Assembly (NCBI RefSeq): GCF_900103455.1
Contig: NZ_FNHI01000026.1
Location: 1 to 64,000, forward strand
Source of the DNA: Streptomyces wuyuanensis
GTDB taxonomy: Bacteria > Actinomycetota > Actinomycetes > Streptomycetales > Streptomycetaceae
Length of the DNA stretch: 64,000 bases
Direction: 5' to 3'
The notes beneath the pieces are model-generated. The model was not told where the DNA came from, did not search any database, and was given only the letters and a program-made list of their open reading frames with translations. Below are positions 42,821 to 53,080 of the stretch, piece by piece. A program made the translations under genes and the position numbers. Numbering within the stretch: position 1 is the first letter of the stretch; the number at the start of each line of letters is the position of its first letter.

Positions 42821-45193
42821 TCAGACCGGACGGCGGTGCTCCCGTCGGGGGCTGCCTCGTCCGGGCCGACAGTTCGGCGGCCGGTCCGGGGACGGTTGGG
42901 CGGGTGCGTCGGGGATGGGGCACCTCGTGGGGGAGCCGACTGCGAGCGTAACGACTTCGCCGTGGTGACACATCGACATCGGCTCCCCTGTGAGCAGGAG
43001 GTACGTCGCGTATCCGGCCGTGATCTCCACCCTCAGGCTTCGGCCCCAGATGTTCATGTGGAATGCCAGACGGCTGAGTTCTTGGGGCAGCCTCGGTGCG
43101 AACACCAGGGTGTCCTCGTAGTGGCGCATGCCTCCGAAACCGCCGACCAGGGCCATCCAGGTGCCCGCCAGCGAGGCGATGTGCAGCCCGTCCCGGGTGT
43201 TCATGTGGAGGTCGTTGAGGTCGATGAGCGCCGCTTCGATCGCGTACTCGTAAGCCATGTGGCCGTGGCCTACCTCCGCTGCAAGCACCGCCTGGCAGCA
43301 GGCGGAAAGGGAGGAGTCACGCACGGTGAAGGATTCGTAGTATCCGAAGTTGCGCGCCTTGTGCTCCGCGTCGAAGCACTCGCCGCAGGTGCACATCGCC
43401 AGCACCAGGTCGGCCTGCTTCACGACCTGCTTCCGATAGATGTCGAAGTACGGAAAGTTGAACATCAAGGGGTACTGGTCAGGATGGGTTGCGGCGAAGT
43501 CCCACGGTTGGCGGTCGGTGGACCCGGCGTGCTGCTCGTGCACCCCCAGGTCCGCGTTGTAGGGGACATGCATCGACTCCGCGGCGGCACGCCAAGCTGC
43601 GGCTTCCTCGTCCTCCACGCTCAGGTCCGCCGCCTCGTCGGGGTAACGGTCGACTGCGTGCGCGGCCCCGCGAAGGTTCCTCGCCGCCATGAGGTTGGTG
43701 TAGGTGTTGTCGTTGACGATTGCGCTGTACTCGTCCGGCCCGGTGACGCCGTCGATGTGGAATGCTCCTCGCTGGTCGTGATGGCCCAACGACATCCAGA
43801 GCCGGGCGGTCTCCACGAGCAGTTCCAGACCGCTGCTGCGGGCGAAATCCTCGTCGCCTGTCGCGGAGACATAGCGTATGACCGAATCGGCGATGTCAGC
43901 GTTGATGTGGAAGGCCGCGGTACCGGCCGGCCAGTAGGCGCTGCATTCCGATCCGTCAATGGTCCTCCACGGGAACGCGGCCCCGCGCAACCCGAGTTGG
44001 CGTGCGCGGTTGCGCGCTGCCGCAAGCGTGCTCTGCCGCCAGCGCAGCGCTTCGACCACGGCGCCCGGCGAGGTGTACGTGAGCAGCGGCAACACGAAGG
44101 TCTCGGTGTCCCAGAAGGTGTGCCCGTCGTACCCCGTCCCCGTGAGCCCTTTGCCGGGGATGGGACGCTGTTCGGCACGCGCACCGGCCTGCAGCACATG
44201 GAACAGGGCGAATCGGACGGCCTGCTGAAGTTCGTCGTCGCCGTCGACCTCGACATCGGACCGTGCCCAGAAGTCCTGCAGGTAGTCCCGCTGTTCCTCC
44301 ACCAGGCCCTCCCAGCGTGTGCTGCTCGCCGCCGCGAGCGCCGCTTCGACCTGGTCTCGCACTGCGGGAAGCGACCGCGTGCCCGACCAGCCGTAGGCGA
44401 CCAGCTTCTCGATCCGCAGTTTCTCGCCGGCTCCCAGTCGGGAGGTGACGGTCAGGCGTGCGACGTCCGCAGTGCTCTCGCTGCTGGTTCGCGTCCCGGC
44501 GGGTCCGTCGACGGTGTGGTCGGCCGCGGTCGCCATGCGGAGCTTGCTCATGCGAGTGGAGTGCACCAGCAGGAGACGGTTGCCCATCGTGCGGTTCTCC
44601 TCGGACTCGAGGGGCGACTCCAGGACTGCCGCTGTGCGGGGATCGCCCGAGACCGCCGGAAGCTGTTCGTTGGCGATGAGTTCCGACTGGACGACGACGC
44701 GCACCGGGGCGTCGACGGCCTCCACCTCGTAGGCGACGGCCGCGATCGCACGCTGGGTGAAGGAGACCAGCCGGGTGGAGTGCACACGCACGGTGGAGCC
44801 GGCGGGCGAAGTCCATTCGCAGTGGCGGAGCAGCAGGCCGGAACGCAGGTCCAGTGTGCGCTCGTGGCTGTGGAGCCTGCCGTAGCGCAGATCGAAGGGT
44901 TCATCGCCGACCAGCAGCCGGAGCACCTTGCCGTTCGTGACGTTGATCGCCGTCTGACCGGACTCCGGATAGCCGTATCCTCCTTCTGGGTACGGCAGGG
45001 GGTGCGCCTCGTAGAGCCCGTTGAGGTACGAGCCGGGTATCCCGTGCGGCTCGCCCTCGTCGAGGTTGCCCCGCCAGCCGAGGTGACCGTTGGCCAGCGC
45101 GAACACCGACTCGCTCTGCGGCAGCAGGTCCAGTTTGAGCGGTGACTCCTTCAGACTCCAGTGGTCCACGGAGAAGCAGGGCTCTGTGAACAT
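42821..45193 (-). CDS. GH65 family glycoside phosphorylase/hydrolase
   Basis: 790 residues, the usual GH65 length. An N-terminal beta-sandwich opens with FALANGHLGWRGNLDEGEPH and GIPGSYLNGLYE. The (alpha/alpha)6 catalytic domain has YDGHTFWDTETFVLPLLTYT and FPWRTIDGSECSAYW, GAFHIDGVTGPDEYSAIVND (whose Glu in GPDEY is the general acid), FPYFDIYRKQVVKQADLVLA and NTRDGLHIASLAGTW. GH65 members phosphorolyse maltose, trehalose or kojibiose. ATG 45193 begins the conserved region. A beta-phosphoglucomutase-like remnant precedes it. Confidence 0.92.
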   Translation of the reverse strand: MFTEPCFSVDHWSLKESPLKLDLLPQSESVFALANGHLGWRGNLDEGEPHGIPGSYLNGLYEAHPLPYPEGGYGYPESGQTAINVTNGKVLRLLVGDEPFDLRYGRLHSHERTLDLRSGLLLRHCEWTSPAGSTVRVHSTRLVSFTQRAIAAVAYEVEAVDAPVRVVVQSELIANEQLPAVSGDPRTAAVLESPLESEENRTMGNRLLLVHSTRMSKLRMATAADHTVDGPAGTRTSSESTADVARLTVTSRLGAGEKLRIEKLVAYGWSGTRSLPAVRDQVEAALAAASSTRWEGLVEEQRDYLQDFWARSDVEVDGDDELQQAVRFALFHVLQAGARAEQRPIPGKGLTGTGYDGHTFWDTETFVLPLLTYTSPGAVVEALRWRQSTLAAARNRARQLGLRGAAFPWRTIDGSECSAYWPAGTAAFHINADIADSVIRYVSATGDEDFARSSGLELLVETARLWMSLGHHDQRGAFHIDGVTGPDEYSAIVNDNTYTNLMAARNLRGAAHAVDRYPDEAADLSVEDEEAAAWRAAAESMHVPYNADLGVHEQHAGSTDRQPWDFAATHPDQYPLMFNFPYFDIYRKQVVKQADLVLAMCTCGECFDAEHKARNFGYYESFTVRDSSLSACCQAVLAAEVGHGHMAYEYAIEAALIDLNDLHMNTRDGLHIASLAGTWMALVGGFGGMRHYEDTLVFAPRLPQELSRLAFHMNIWGRSLRVEITAGYATYLLLTGEPMSMCHHGEVVTLAVGSPTRCPIPDAPAQPSPDRPPNCRPGRGSPRREHRRPV

Positions 45194-45195
45194 TC

Positions 45196-45292
45196 CCCGG
45201 TCCCTCGGTTCTGCGATGCGCACGACGACGACGGCGCGGTGGGCGGGTATGGCGTCTCCTTGACCGGCCCGGTCGACTCCGACGATTGAGTC
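45196..45292 (-). pseudogene. HAD-family beta-phosphoglucomutase, C-terminal remnant
   Basis: In the frame leading into the GH65 gene, FDSIVGVDRAGQGDAIPAHR and then AVVVVRIAEPRDRG resemble the extreme C-terminus of HAD-IA beta-phosphoglucomutases (VGVDRxGQxxxLxxxGADxVVxDLxEL). Beta-phosphoglucomutase normally partners GH65 phosphorylases by converting beta-glucose 1-phosphate. Only about 30 codons remain, and upstream sequence to 45783 holds no supported gene. Confidence 0.45.
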
Positions 45293-45783
45293 GAAGCGCC
45301 ACGCCCCTGATGTGCAAGTCGGCCGCACCCAAGGCCGTGGAGCCAAAGTCGTGGGCAGCGTCCGCAAGCGTGTCGGGGTGCGGGACTCCCGCGCCCTTCC
45401 GCGGCGACGAGCCCATCAAGGCGTGATCGCCTCTTCGCCCGAGCGCGTATCCCACGATCCTCCCGGCTGCGATGCGCCGCAACAGAGGAGGACAGGACGA
45501 TTCGTACACCGGTCGACTCGCCCCGCAGGAAGGCGGCGTCCGGGGCGGACGCTCCCGCGAGGCAGCAGCCCGCTGGACCGGCTGGGAAGCAACGCATGGC
45601 GTGGGCCGTCAGCGGCGTGAACCGGAGGGAGGCCAGTCCGGGCTCGCCCTTGCGAGCGGCCCCCGGTCGCGACCAAGGCAGCCAAACGTGCGGTTGCGCG
45701 CCACCGCCATGTGCGCGCCGCAGTGTGACCGGCGGTCGAACACGGTAGACACAGCTCCACCGCTCACACGCAAGGACACCCTC

Positions 45784-46257
45784 ATGGATCTGAAGCTCGA
45801 AGTGCTCGTGCTTCCCGTCTCCGACACCGACCGGGCCAAGGCCTTCTACGACAAGCTGGGCTTCCGTCTGGATCTCGACACGGGTCCCAGCACCGACTTC
45901 CGGTGCGTGCACTTCACCCCGCCCGGCTCCGGGTGCTCGATCATGTTCGGGGAGGGGATGACCGCCGCCGAGCCCGGCTCGGTGCAGGGCCTGTACCTCA
46001 TCGTCTCCGACATCAACGCGGCCCGGGCCGAGCTCGCCGACCGGGGCATCGACGTCAGCGACGTCTTCCACGACGCGAACGGCGTGCTGTTCCACGGTCA
46101 CGAGCGCGGGGACGTCACCCACAACCTTCCCGGCCAGGAACGGCTGGCGGGCCGCCACCCGGAGGGCAACACCTACTCCTCATTCGCCTCGTTCGCCGAC
46201 CCGGACGGCAACGGCTGGGTGCTGCAGGAGATCACGGAGCGGTTCCCCGGCCGCTGA
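45784..46257 (+). CDS. VOC/glyoxalase-family protein
   Basis: 157 residues, two beta-alpha-beta-beta-beta units: LKLEVLVLPVSDTDRAKAFY, DKLGFRLDLDTG, VHFTPPGSGCSIMFGEGM, then GLYLIVSDINAARAELADRG and ASFADPDGNGWVLQEI. The vicinal-oxygen-chelate fold often binds a metal and a small molecule; substrate unknown. It is 27 nt ahead of the next gene and probably co-transcribed. Confidence 0.9.
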   Translation: MDLKLEVLVLPVSDTDRAKAFYDKLGFRLDLDTGPSTDFRCVHFTPPGSGCSIMFGEGMTAAEPGSVQGLYLIVSDINAARAELADRGIDVSDVFHDANGVLFHGHERGDVTHNLPGQERLAGRHPEGNTYSSFASFADPDGNGWVLQEITERFPGR

Positions 46258-46284
46258 GGGCACATCACCGAACAGGAGTCGTAC

Positions 46285-46920
46285 ATGAAGTTCGTGTTGC
46301 TGGGCGCCACCGGCATGATCGGCAGCCGGATCGCCGCCGAGGCAGTCGACCGGGGCCACCAGGTGACGTGCGTCAGTCGCTCCGGCAGGCCTCCGGTGCC
46401 GGGGGTGACGGCGACCGCTGCGGACGCGGCCGACTCGGGCCGTATCGCGGAGCTGGCCGCCGGGCACGACGCGGTCGTCTCGGCGCTGGCGCCGTCGGGC
46501 GACGGCGGCGAGCAGCGGGAGCGCTTCGTGGCCCTGAACCGCGCTGTGGTCGACGCCACGCGGGCCGCGGGGATCTCCCGGCTCCTGGTGGTCGGCGGTG
46601 CGGGGAGTCTGCTGGTGGCGCCGGGTGAGGAGCTGGTCGTGCAGCCCGTCTTCCCCGCCGATCTTCTCGGTGTGGCGCTGGCGCACCGCGATGCCCTCGC
46701 CTTCTACCGCACCGTGGAGGATCTTGAGTGGACCAACGTGTCCCCGCCGGCCGAGATCGCTCCGGGGACGCGGACCGGCAACTCCCGCGTCGGCGGGGAC
46801 GAGCTGCTGGTCGACGCCGAGGGACGCAGCCGTATCAGCGCGGAGGACTACGCGGCCGCTTGTGTGGAGGAACTGGAGAGCAACGCGCATCCGCGCAGCC
46901 GGATCACGTTCGCGTACTGA
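46285..46920 (+). CDS. NAD(P)-binding atypical short-chain dehydrogenase
   Basis: 211 residues. Rossmann start MKFVLLGATGMIGSRIAAEA (GxxGxxG), then VTCVSRSGRPP, GHDAVVSALAPSG, GISRLLVVGGAGSL and DLEWTNVSPPAEIAPG, as in the NmrA/DUF2867-like NAD(P)H-binding proteins related to flavin reductases. AGGAG lies at normal spacing. It probably uses NADPH; substrate unknown. Likely in an operon with the VOC gene. Confidence 0.88.
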   Translation: MKFVLLGATGMIGSRIAAEAVDRGHQVTCVSRSGRPPVPGVTATAADAADSGRIAELAAGHDAVVSALAPSGDGGEQRERFVALNRAVVDATRAAGISRLLVVGGAGSLLVAPGEELVVQPVFPADLLGVALAHRDALAFYRTVEDLEWTNVSPPAEIAPGTRTGNSRVGGDELLVDAEGRSRISAEDYAAACVEELESNAHPRSRITFAY

Positions 46921-47653
46921 CGGCACGCCATGGGCCCGGCCGGCTTTGCCACGTGCGTCGGCCGGGTCAGGGCCTGGGGATGGGACTCCATCTGCTCTAC
47001 GGGGCTGGGCGGCCGGTCCGTCGCGGCGGGACGTCCCTGTCGAGTACGGACCCTGGAGCCGGGCCTACGACCTGTTCCTCCGATGGCAGCGGAACGGCAC
47101 CTGGCACCGGATTCTACGCGGAGCGGCTCGCTCATCCGGGGCCCTGTCCCGCAGGAGCGTGGCCAGTTGGTCGTCGAGGGAGACCAGGCGTCCGCGGCGG
47201 CGTTGACGCGGCTGGTCTCGGCACCGTGGGCGCGGTCGAGCCCGGCCTGCGCCCGCCAGCGAGCACGACGCCAGCAACGATCTTCTTCTTTGGCGGCCAC
47301 GACCTCGCCGTAGAAGCGGGCGCGCTCACCGGCCTGACCCCCTTTCGCCGCCCGCGGTGTCCCGGTCGTCGGGACATGAATCCTCAAGAGTCGAGTCGAA
47401 GGGTGCTAGCAGACGGTACAAACGAGCACTCCAGCCTGGCAGATGTATCACGCGATCCGCTCCGCAGAACCCGGCACTTCTGGAGAAATTCGAGGTGAAC
47501 AGGCAGATGCGGAAGCGAAAGGGGGCGTCGGACGGCGCGTTACACGAACGTAACGTGCGATACATCTAGCCAACTTGTGAGGCATTCTGTAACTTCCGGA
47601 GCGCGGTCGGCGGCACCTCCGCCGGCCACGTCATCCGAGAGGTCCGATCCCCC
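46921..47653. mobile_element. Gap with an IS5-family relic and a putative promoter region
   Basis: On the forward strand about 47020-47125 reads RRDVPVEYGPWSRAYDLFLR and WQRNGTWHRIL, the N-terminal region of IS5-type transposases. On the reverse strand about 47130-47330, RARFYGEVVAAKEED and LDDQLATLLRDRAPDERA look protein-like but unrecognised. The right part includes the control region of the amino-acid transporter operon. No complete gene is seen. Confidence 0.45.
47538..47555. promoter_or_regulatory. Inverted repeat CGTTAC-N6-GTAACG upstream of the transporter operon
   Basis: CGTTACACGAACGTAACG is symmetric in its 6-bp arms and lies 98 bp before the binding-protein ATG. It may be an operator for the RpiR regulator at the end of the cluster or for a nitrogen regulator. 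Binding is not shown. Confidence 0.4.
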
Positions 47654-48601
47654 ATGAACCCTCACACGGTCCGCCGCCTGGCGGCCGCCGCCGTAGTGAC
47701 CACCGCCTTTACCGCGCTCACCGCCTGCTCCGGCGGCGACGACTCCGCACCGGCCGCGAGCGGTAGCGTCATCGTCGCCGGCGTCAAGATCGAGAAGGAT
47801 CCCGCGCTGCACGACGCGCTGCCCGAGGAGATCAAGGACGCGGGCACCGTCAAGGTCGCCACCGATGTGCCGTACCCGCCCTTCGAGATGTACGTCAAGG
47901 AGGGCGAGAGCGAGCTCACGGGCCTCGACTACGACCTCGGCCAAGCCCTGGGCGCCAAGCTGGGCGTGCCGTTCACCTTCACCCCGCAGAAGTTCGACGG
48001 GATCGTCCCGGCCATCCAGGCCGGCAGGTTCCACGCGGCGATGTCGGCCATCACCGACAACAAGGAGAGGCAGAAGGTCGTCGACTTCGTCGACTACTCG
48101 CAGTCCGGCTCCGGCATCCTCGTCGCCGAGGGCAACCCCGAGAACATCGCCACCGTGGACGACCTGTGCGGGAAGAAGGTGGCCGTGCAGGCCGCCACCA
48201 ACCAGCTCGACCTGCTCAAGAGCCACCAGGCCGAGTGCAGGAAGGCCGGCGGCGGCCAGATCGACATCCAGACCTTCCCCAAGGACTCCGACGCCCAACT
48301 CGCCCTGCGCTCCGGCAAGGTCGTCGCCCAGGTGCTGACCAAGCCTGCCGCCGGCTGGACCGCCAAGACCGCCGACGACGGCACGACCTTCGACCTCGTC
48401 GAGGACCCTGCCGCACCCGGCGGCTACAACGCCTCGCCCAACGGCATCGCCGTCAGCAAGAAGCTGCCCGAACTGACCGACGCGATCCGGAGGGCCCTCC
48501 AGGCCCTGATAGACGACGGCACCGCGACCAAGATCTTCGAGAAGTACGGCGTCGCCTCCATCGCCGTGAAGGAAGCCACCAAGAACGCGGCGGTCGACTG
48601 A
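47654..48601 (+). CDS. Amino-acid ABC transporter substrate-binding lipoprotein
   Basis: 315 residues. Signal peptide with lipobox LTAC followed by SGG. The type II binding fold of the polar-amino-acid family is clear: GTVKVATDVPYPPFEMYV, LTGLDYDLGQALGAKLG, KFDGIVPAIQAGRFHAAMSA, CGKKVAVQAATNQLDLLKSH and SPNGIAVSKKLPELTDAIRR. It delivers an amino acid or small peptide-like ligand to the permease encoded 2 nt downstream. First gene of a five-gene operon with peptidases. Confidence 0.93.
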   Translation: MNPHTVRRLAAAAVVTTAFTALTACSGGDDSAPAASGSVIVAGVKIEKDPALHDALPEEIKDAGTVKVATDVPYPPFEMYVKEGESELTGLDYDLGQALGAKLGVPFTFTPQKFDGIVPAIQAGRFHAAMSAITDNKERQKVVDFVDYSQSGSGILVAEGNPENIATVDDLCGKKVAVQAATNQLDLLKSHQAECRKAGGGQIDIQTFPKDSDAQLALRSGKVVAQVLTKPAAGWTAKTADDGTTFDLVEDPAAPGGYNASPNGIAVSKKLPELTDAIRRALQALIDDGTATKIFEKYGVASIAVKEATKNAAVD

Positions 48602-48603
48602 GC

Positions 48604-49577
48604 ATGGTCGAGCTGAAGACATCCCGGGACACCGCCGCGCCCGCCCACGGCCTCACGGCGGACGATCTCGTCGTCGTGCCGGTGCGCAACCACGGCCGCT
48701 GGGTGGCCGCCGCGGCGTCCTTGGCCGCCCTGGTCGGACTGGTCGGCTCGCTGGCCGGGAACGACAACCTGCGCTGGGACATCGTTGGTCAGTACCTCTT
48801 CGCCGACCTCATCTTCGACGGCCTGTTCACCACCCTGTGGCTGACCGCCGCCGCCATGGTCCTCGGACTCGCCCTGGGCACGCTGATCGCGGTCATGCGG
48901 CTGTCCTCCAGCCCCGTCCTCTACGGGCTCGCCACCTTCTTCGTGTGGATCTTCCGCGGCACTCCGCTGCTCGTGCAGATCATCTTCTGGGGGTACGCGG
49001 CTGCCCTGTACAAGTACGTGATGATCGGCATCCCGTTCACCGACATCACCTTCTTCCGGGCCGAGACGAACTCCCTGCTGACCCCGGCCGTCGCGGCACT
49101 GCTCGCCCTCGGGCTCAACGAGGCCGCCTACGCCTCCGAGATCGTGCGCGCCGGTATCCAGTCCGTCGACACGGGGCAGACCGAGGCAGCGCACTCGCTG
49201 GGCATGCGTCCCGCCCTCACCATGCGCCGGATCGTGCTGCCCCAGGCGATGCGCGTCATCACCCCCCCGATGGGCAACGAGACCATCAACATGCTGAAGA
49301 TGACCGCCCTGGTCTCGGTCATCTCCGCCCACGACCTGATGTCCAACATCCAGGACGTGTACGCCCAGAACTACCAGGTCATCCCCATGCTCGTCGTCGC
49401 AAGCCTGTGGTACCTCGCCCTGGTGACCCTGCTCGGAATCCCTCAGGCCTGGCTGGAGCGCCGCTACGGGCGCGGCACCGCCCAGGCCCAGCAGGTGTCC
49501 CCCCTGCAGCGCCTGCTCGGCGGAACGGCCCGGACCGCGCGCGTCGGCAACCGCGTCATGAACAAGGAGGCGGGCCG

Positions 49578-49581
<4 letters not shown>
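48604..49581 (+). CDS. Amino-acid ABC transporter permease
   Basis: 325 residues. A single permease with a long N-terminal cytoplasmic lead, then LIFDGLFTTLWLTAAAMVLG (His/Glu/Gln-type permease start), FVWIFRGTPLLVQIIFWGYA, and the EAA loop NEAAYASEIVRAGIQSVDTG followed by QTEAAHSLGM. It would act as a homodimer. The stop overlaps the ATPase GTG by 4 nt. Confidence 0.93.
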
Positions 49582-50362
<781 letters not shown>

Positions 50363-50366
<4 letters not shown>

Positions 50367-51595
50367 GCGCCCCCTCCCGGCAGCGGCCCCGCCCCCACCC
50401 CGCCGACCTGCTCGGCCCGGCCCGCAGCCGTCTTCAGCACTACCTGTACGACCTCGCCGAACTCGTGGCCATCGACTCCGGCTCGTACAGCCCCGACGGG
50501 GTCAACGCGGTCGCCGACTGGGTGCAGGCGCGCCTGACGTCACGAGGATTCGCCGTCGAACGGATCCGGCCGCCTGCCGCCGCCGGCGCGCCCTCTGACG
50601 CCCTCCGCACAGGCGACGTACTCGTCGCCCGCAAGGCGGGCCGCCTCGCGGAGGCAGACGGCGGGCGCAGGATCCTGCTCGTCGCCCACATGGACACCGT
50701 GTTCGAGGACGGGACCGCCGCCGAGCGGCCGTTCACCCTCGACGGCACACACGCGCACGGGCCCGGAGTCAGCGACGACAAGGGCGGATTGCTGGCCGGT
50801 CTGACCGCGATTGAACTGCTCCAGGAGCAAGGGACGTCGGAGTACGCCGAGTTGGTGTTCCTGGCAACCCCTGACGAGGAGATCGGCTCCCCGGTCAGCC
50901 GGCCAATCACCGAGGAGGTCGCGCGCGACATGCACTACGCCCTCGGCCTGGAGTGCGCGCGCGAGAACGGAGATCTGGTGGTCGCCCGCAAGGGCGTCGC
51001 CGACTTCCGGCTCACCGTCACCGGCCGCGCCGCCCACGCCGGCATCGAACCCGAGCGCGGCGCCAACGCGGCCCTCGCCGCGGCTCACCTCGTCGTGGCT
51101 CTGCAGGCCCTCAACGGGCGCTGGGACGGCGTCACCGTCAACGTCGGCGTCGTCCGGGCCGGCCAACGCCCCAACATCGTCTGCCCCGAGGCCGAACTCC
51201 GCCTGGAGGTACGCGCGGCCACGGCCGTCGACGTCCGCACCGTGAGGTGGGCCATCGAAGACGCAGCCGCACGCCCCACAGTGCCCGGCACCACCGTGAC
51301 GGTCGAACAACTCGACGAATGCCCGCCGATGGAGGCGACCGCGGCGACGCACCGGATGTTCGCCGTCGCCCAGCAGGCGGCCGCCGCGCTCGGGTTCACC
51401 CTCGGCGCCACGGCCACCGGCGGCGTCGGCGACGCCAACCTGATCGCCGGCACGGGCGTTCCGGTCCTGGACGGCCTCGGTCCGGTCGGCGGCGCCGACC
51501 ACAGCCCGCAGGAGTGGCTCGACACCGCGACCGTGCCCGAGCGCATCGCCCTGCTGGCCTCGCTGATCACCGCGCTCGGCGACGGCGACGCATGA
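50363..51595 (+). CDS. M20-family metallopeptidase (glutamate-carboxypeptidase-like)
   Basis: 410 residues. Zinc-site blocks: LLVAHMDTVFEDGTAAERPF (His and catalytic Asp), GPGVSDDKGGLLAGLTAIEL (bridging Asp), FLATPDEEIGSP (catalytic Glu and metal Glu), and GGVGDANLIAGTGVPVLDGL with GPVGGADHSPQEW (last His). The dimerisation lid is VTGRAAHAGIEPERGANAAL. No signal peptide, so it is cytoplasmic. Overlapping the transporter ATPase gene, it probably cleaves the imported dipeptide or acyl amino acid. Confidence 0.9.
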
Positions 51596-51672
51596 CCGCC
51601 GGGCCCTCGGCCGTGCATCCCGGCCGAGGGCCCGGCCCCACACCGACGTCCGAGACCACCCAAGGAGACACC

Positions 51673-52965
51673 ATGCGCGAGCGTCCTCGACCCGGTCGGC
51701 GCCACTTCCTCGCCGCCGCCACCGCCCTCGCCCTCACCGCCGCTCCGGCGGCCGCCCAGGCGACCACGCGCCCCGACGCCGGCCGGGCGGCGGGCTCCCT
51801 GGTCCTGATCGGCGGCGCGCTGAAGGAGAACAACACCCAGGTGTACGGGGAGATCATCGAGCGGGCCGGTGGCTCCCGCGCCCGTATCGGTGTCCTCACC
51901 GCCGCCTCCGTGCCCGAGAGCCGGGACCCGCACGCGAACGACCCCGACCGGTGCAGCAACTCGGCCTGCAACGGCGCCTACTACGCCGGGCTGTTCGAGA
52001 AGCACGGCGCGGCCGATGCCCAGTGGATCCCCGTTGACCTCGACCACGTCGCCAACGCCGACTCCGACACCGTCGTCGACCAGATCAACTCCATGACCGG
52101 GTTCTTCTTCGGCGGCGGCGACCAGTACCGCTACGTCACCACCCTCCTGCACGGCGACCGGCACACCGACTCCAAGGTGCTCGCCGCCATACGGGCCAAG
52201 CTCGCGGACGGCGCCGTCGTCGCCGGTACCTCCGCGGGCGCCCAGATCGCCGCCGGGCGCGACATGGTCACCGGCGGCGAGTCCTACCAGGGCCTGCGGG
52301 ACGGCAGCGCGGCCGGCTACTTCGACGACCCCACCCGGCTCGGCTACCTTCCCGCGGGCGGTTTCGGCTTCCTTCGCTCCGGGCTCGTCGACACCCACAC
52401 CGGCGCCTACGGCAGGGAGGGCCGGGCCCTGCGCCTGACCGCGGACACCGGTCACGACCGGGTCTACGCCCTGCAGGAGAACAGCGCCCTCGTCGTCGAC
52501 CAGCCGGGCACACGCGACGAGTCCATGACCGTCCTCGGCACCAACGGCATCGGCATCCTCGACCTGCGCGACGCCTGCGCCCGCACCACACGGGACGGCT
52601 GGACGCTGAGCGGAGCCAGGTACACCCACCTCACCGACGGCGACCGCTACGACGCCCGCCGCTGGGCCGCCCGCCCGGCTCCCGGCAAGCGCCCGCTGAC
52701 CCCGAGCGGCGCGTCTCCCGTGCCCGCCAACAACGACGTCTTCCACTCGGCCGACAACCCGGCCGGTGTCCCGTACTCCTTCCTCAGCACCGCCGCAGCA
52801 CTCGCCGCCACCCGCGACCAGCGCACTGCCACCGCCACCACCTACGAGAGCGCTCCCCGCTTCACGGTCACCTTCACGAAGCGGCCGGGCTTCACCGCCT
52901 GGACGAGCGACGGCACCACCGCGCAGTCCCTGGTCGGACTGCGCATCGACATCGCACCCCGGTAA
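51673..52965 (+). CDS. Secreted cyanophycinase-like peptidase (family S51)
   Basis: 430 residues. A signal peptide with RRHFLAAATALALTAAPAAA suggests export, perhaps by Tat. The S51 core follows: GSLVLIGGALKENNTQVYGE, RARIGVLTAASVPESRD, MTGFFFGGGDQYRYVTTLLH and VVAGTSAGAQIAAGRDMVTG, where the Ser of GTSAGA is the nucleophile. Family members (cyanophycinase, peptidase E) cut beta-aspartyl bonds. Position behind an amino-acid importer and an M20 peptidase suggests outside cleavage, import, then inside hydrolysis. Confidence 0.87.
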   Translation: MRERPRPGRRHFLAAATALALTAAPAAAQATTRPDAGRAAGSLVLIGGALKENNTQVYGEIIERAGGSRARIGVLTAASVPESRDPHANDPDRCSNSACNGAYYAGLFEKHGAADAQWIPVDLDHVANADSDTVVDQINSMTGFFFGGGDQYRYVTTLLHGDRHTDSKVLAAIRAKLADGAVVAGTSAGAQIAAGRDMVTGGESYQGLRDGSAAGYFDDPTRLGYLPAGGFGFLRSGLVDTHTGAYGREGRALRLTADTGHDRVYALQENSALVVDQPGTRDESMTVLGTNGIGILDLRDACARTTRDGWTLSGARYTHLTDGDRYDARRWAARPAPGKRPLTPSGASPVPANNDVFHSADNPAGVPYSFLSTAAALAATRDQRTATATTYESAPRFTVTFTKRPGFTAWTSDGTTAQSLVGLRIDIAPR

Positions 52966-52986
52966 CCGCGTTCCCGACCCCGTCGG

Positions 52987-53025
52987 CGGCTCGGGCCGGC
53001 CGGCACGCCCGGCCGACCCGAGCCG
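52987..53025 (+). terminator. 17-bp stem-loop after the cyanophycinase-like gene
   Basis: CGGCTCGGGCCGGCCGG, loop CACGC, CCGGCCGACCCGAGCCG: a 17-bp stem with one mismatch, 21 nt after the stop. No T-run, but such GC-rich hairpins are common Streptomyces terminators. It separates the operon from the RpiR gene. Confidence 0.7.
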
Positions 53026-53080
53026 CCCGCTCGGGCATTAGGCTCGGCACCGGCGCACACAAGGTCCGAAAGGAGCCCTC

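Noticed and set aside
42692..45145. An 817-codon open frame on the forward strand opposite the GH65 gene
   Set aside because: It is the antisense shadow of a clearly conserved GH65 protein; the composition (His/Gly/Arg-rich, no motifs) is typical of reverse-frame translation of high-GC genes.
47130..47333. Reverse-strand protein-like stretch with RARFYGEVVAAKEED and LDDQLATLLRDRAPDERA
   Set aside because: Protein-like but short, frame-broken and unrecognised; I could not support a gene call beyond mentioning it in the gap entry.
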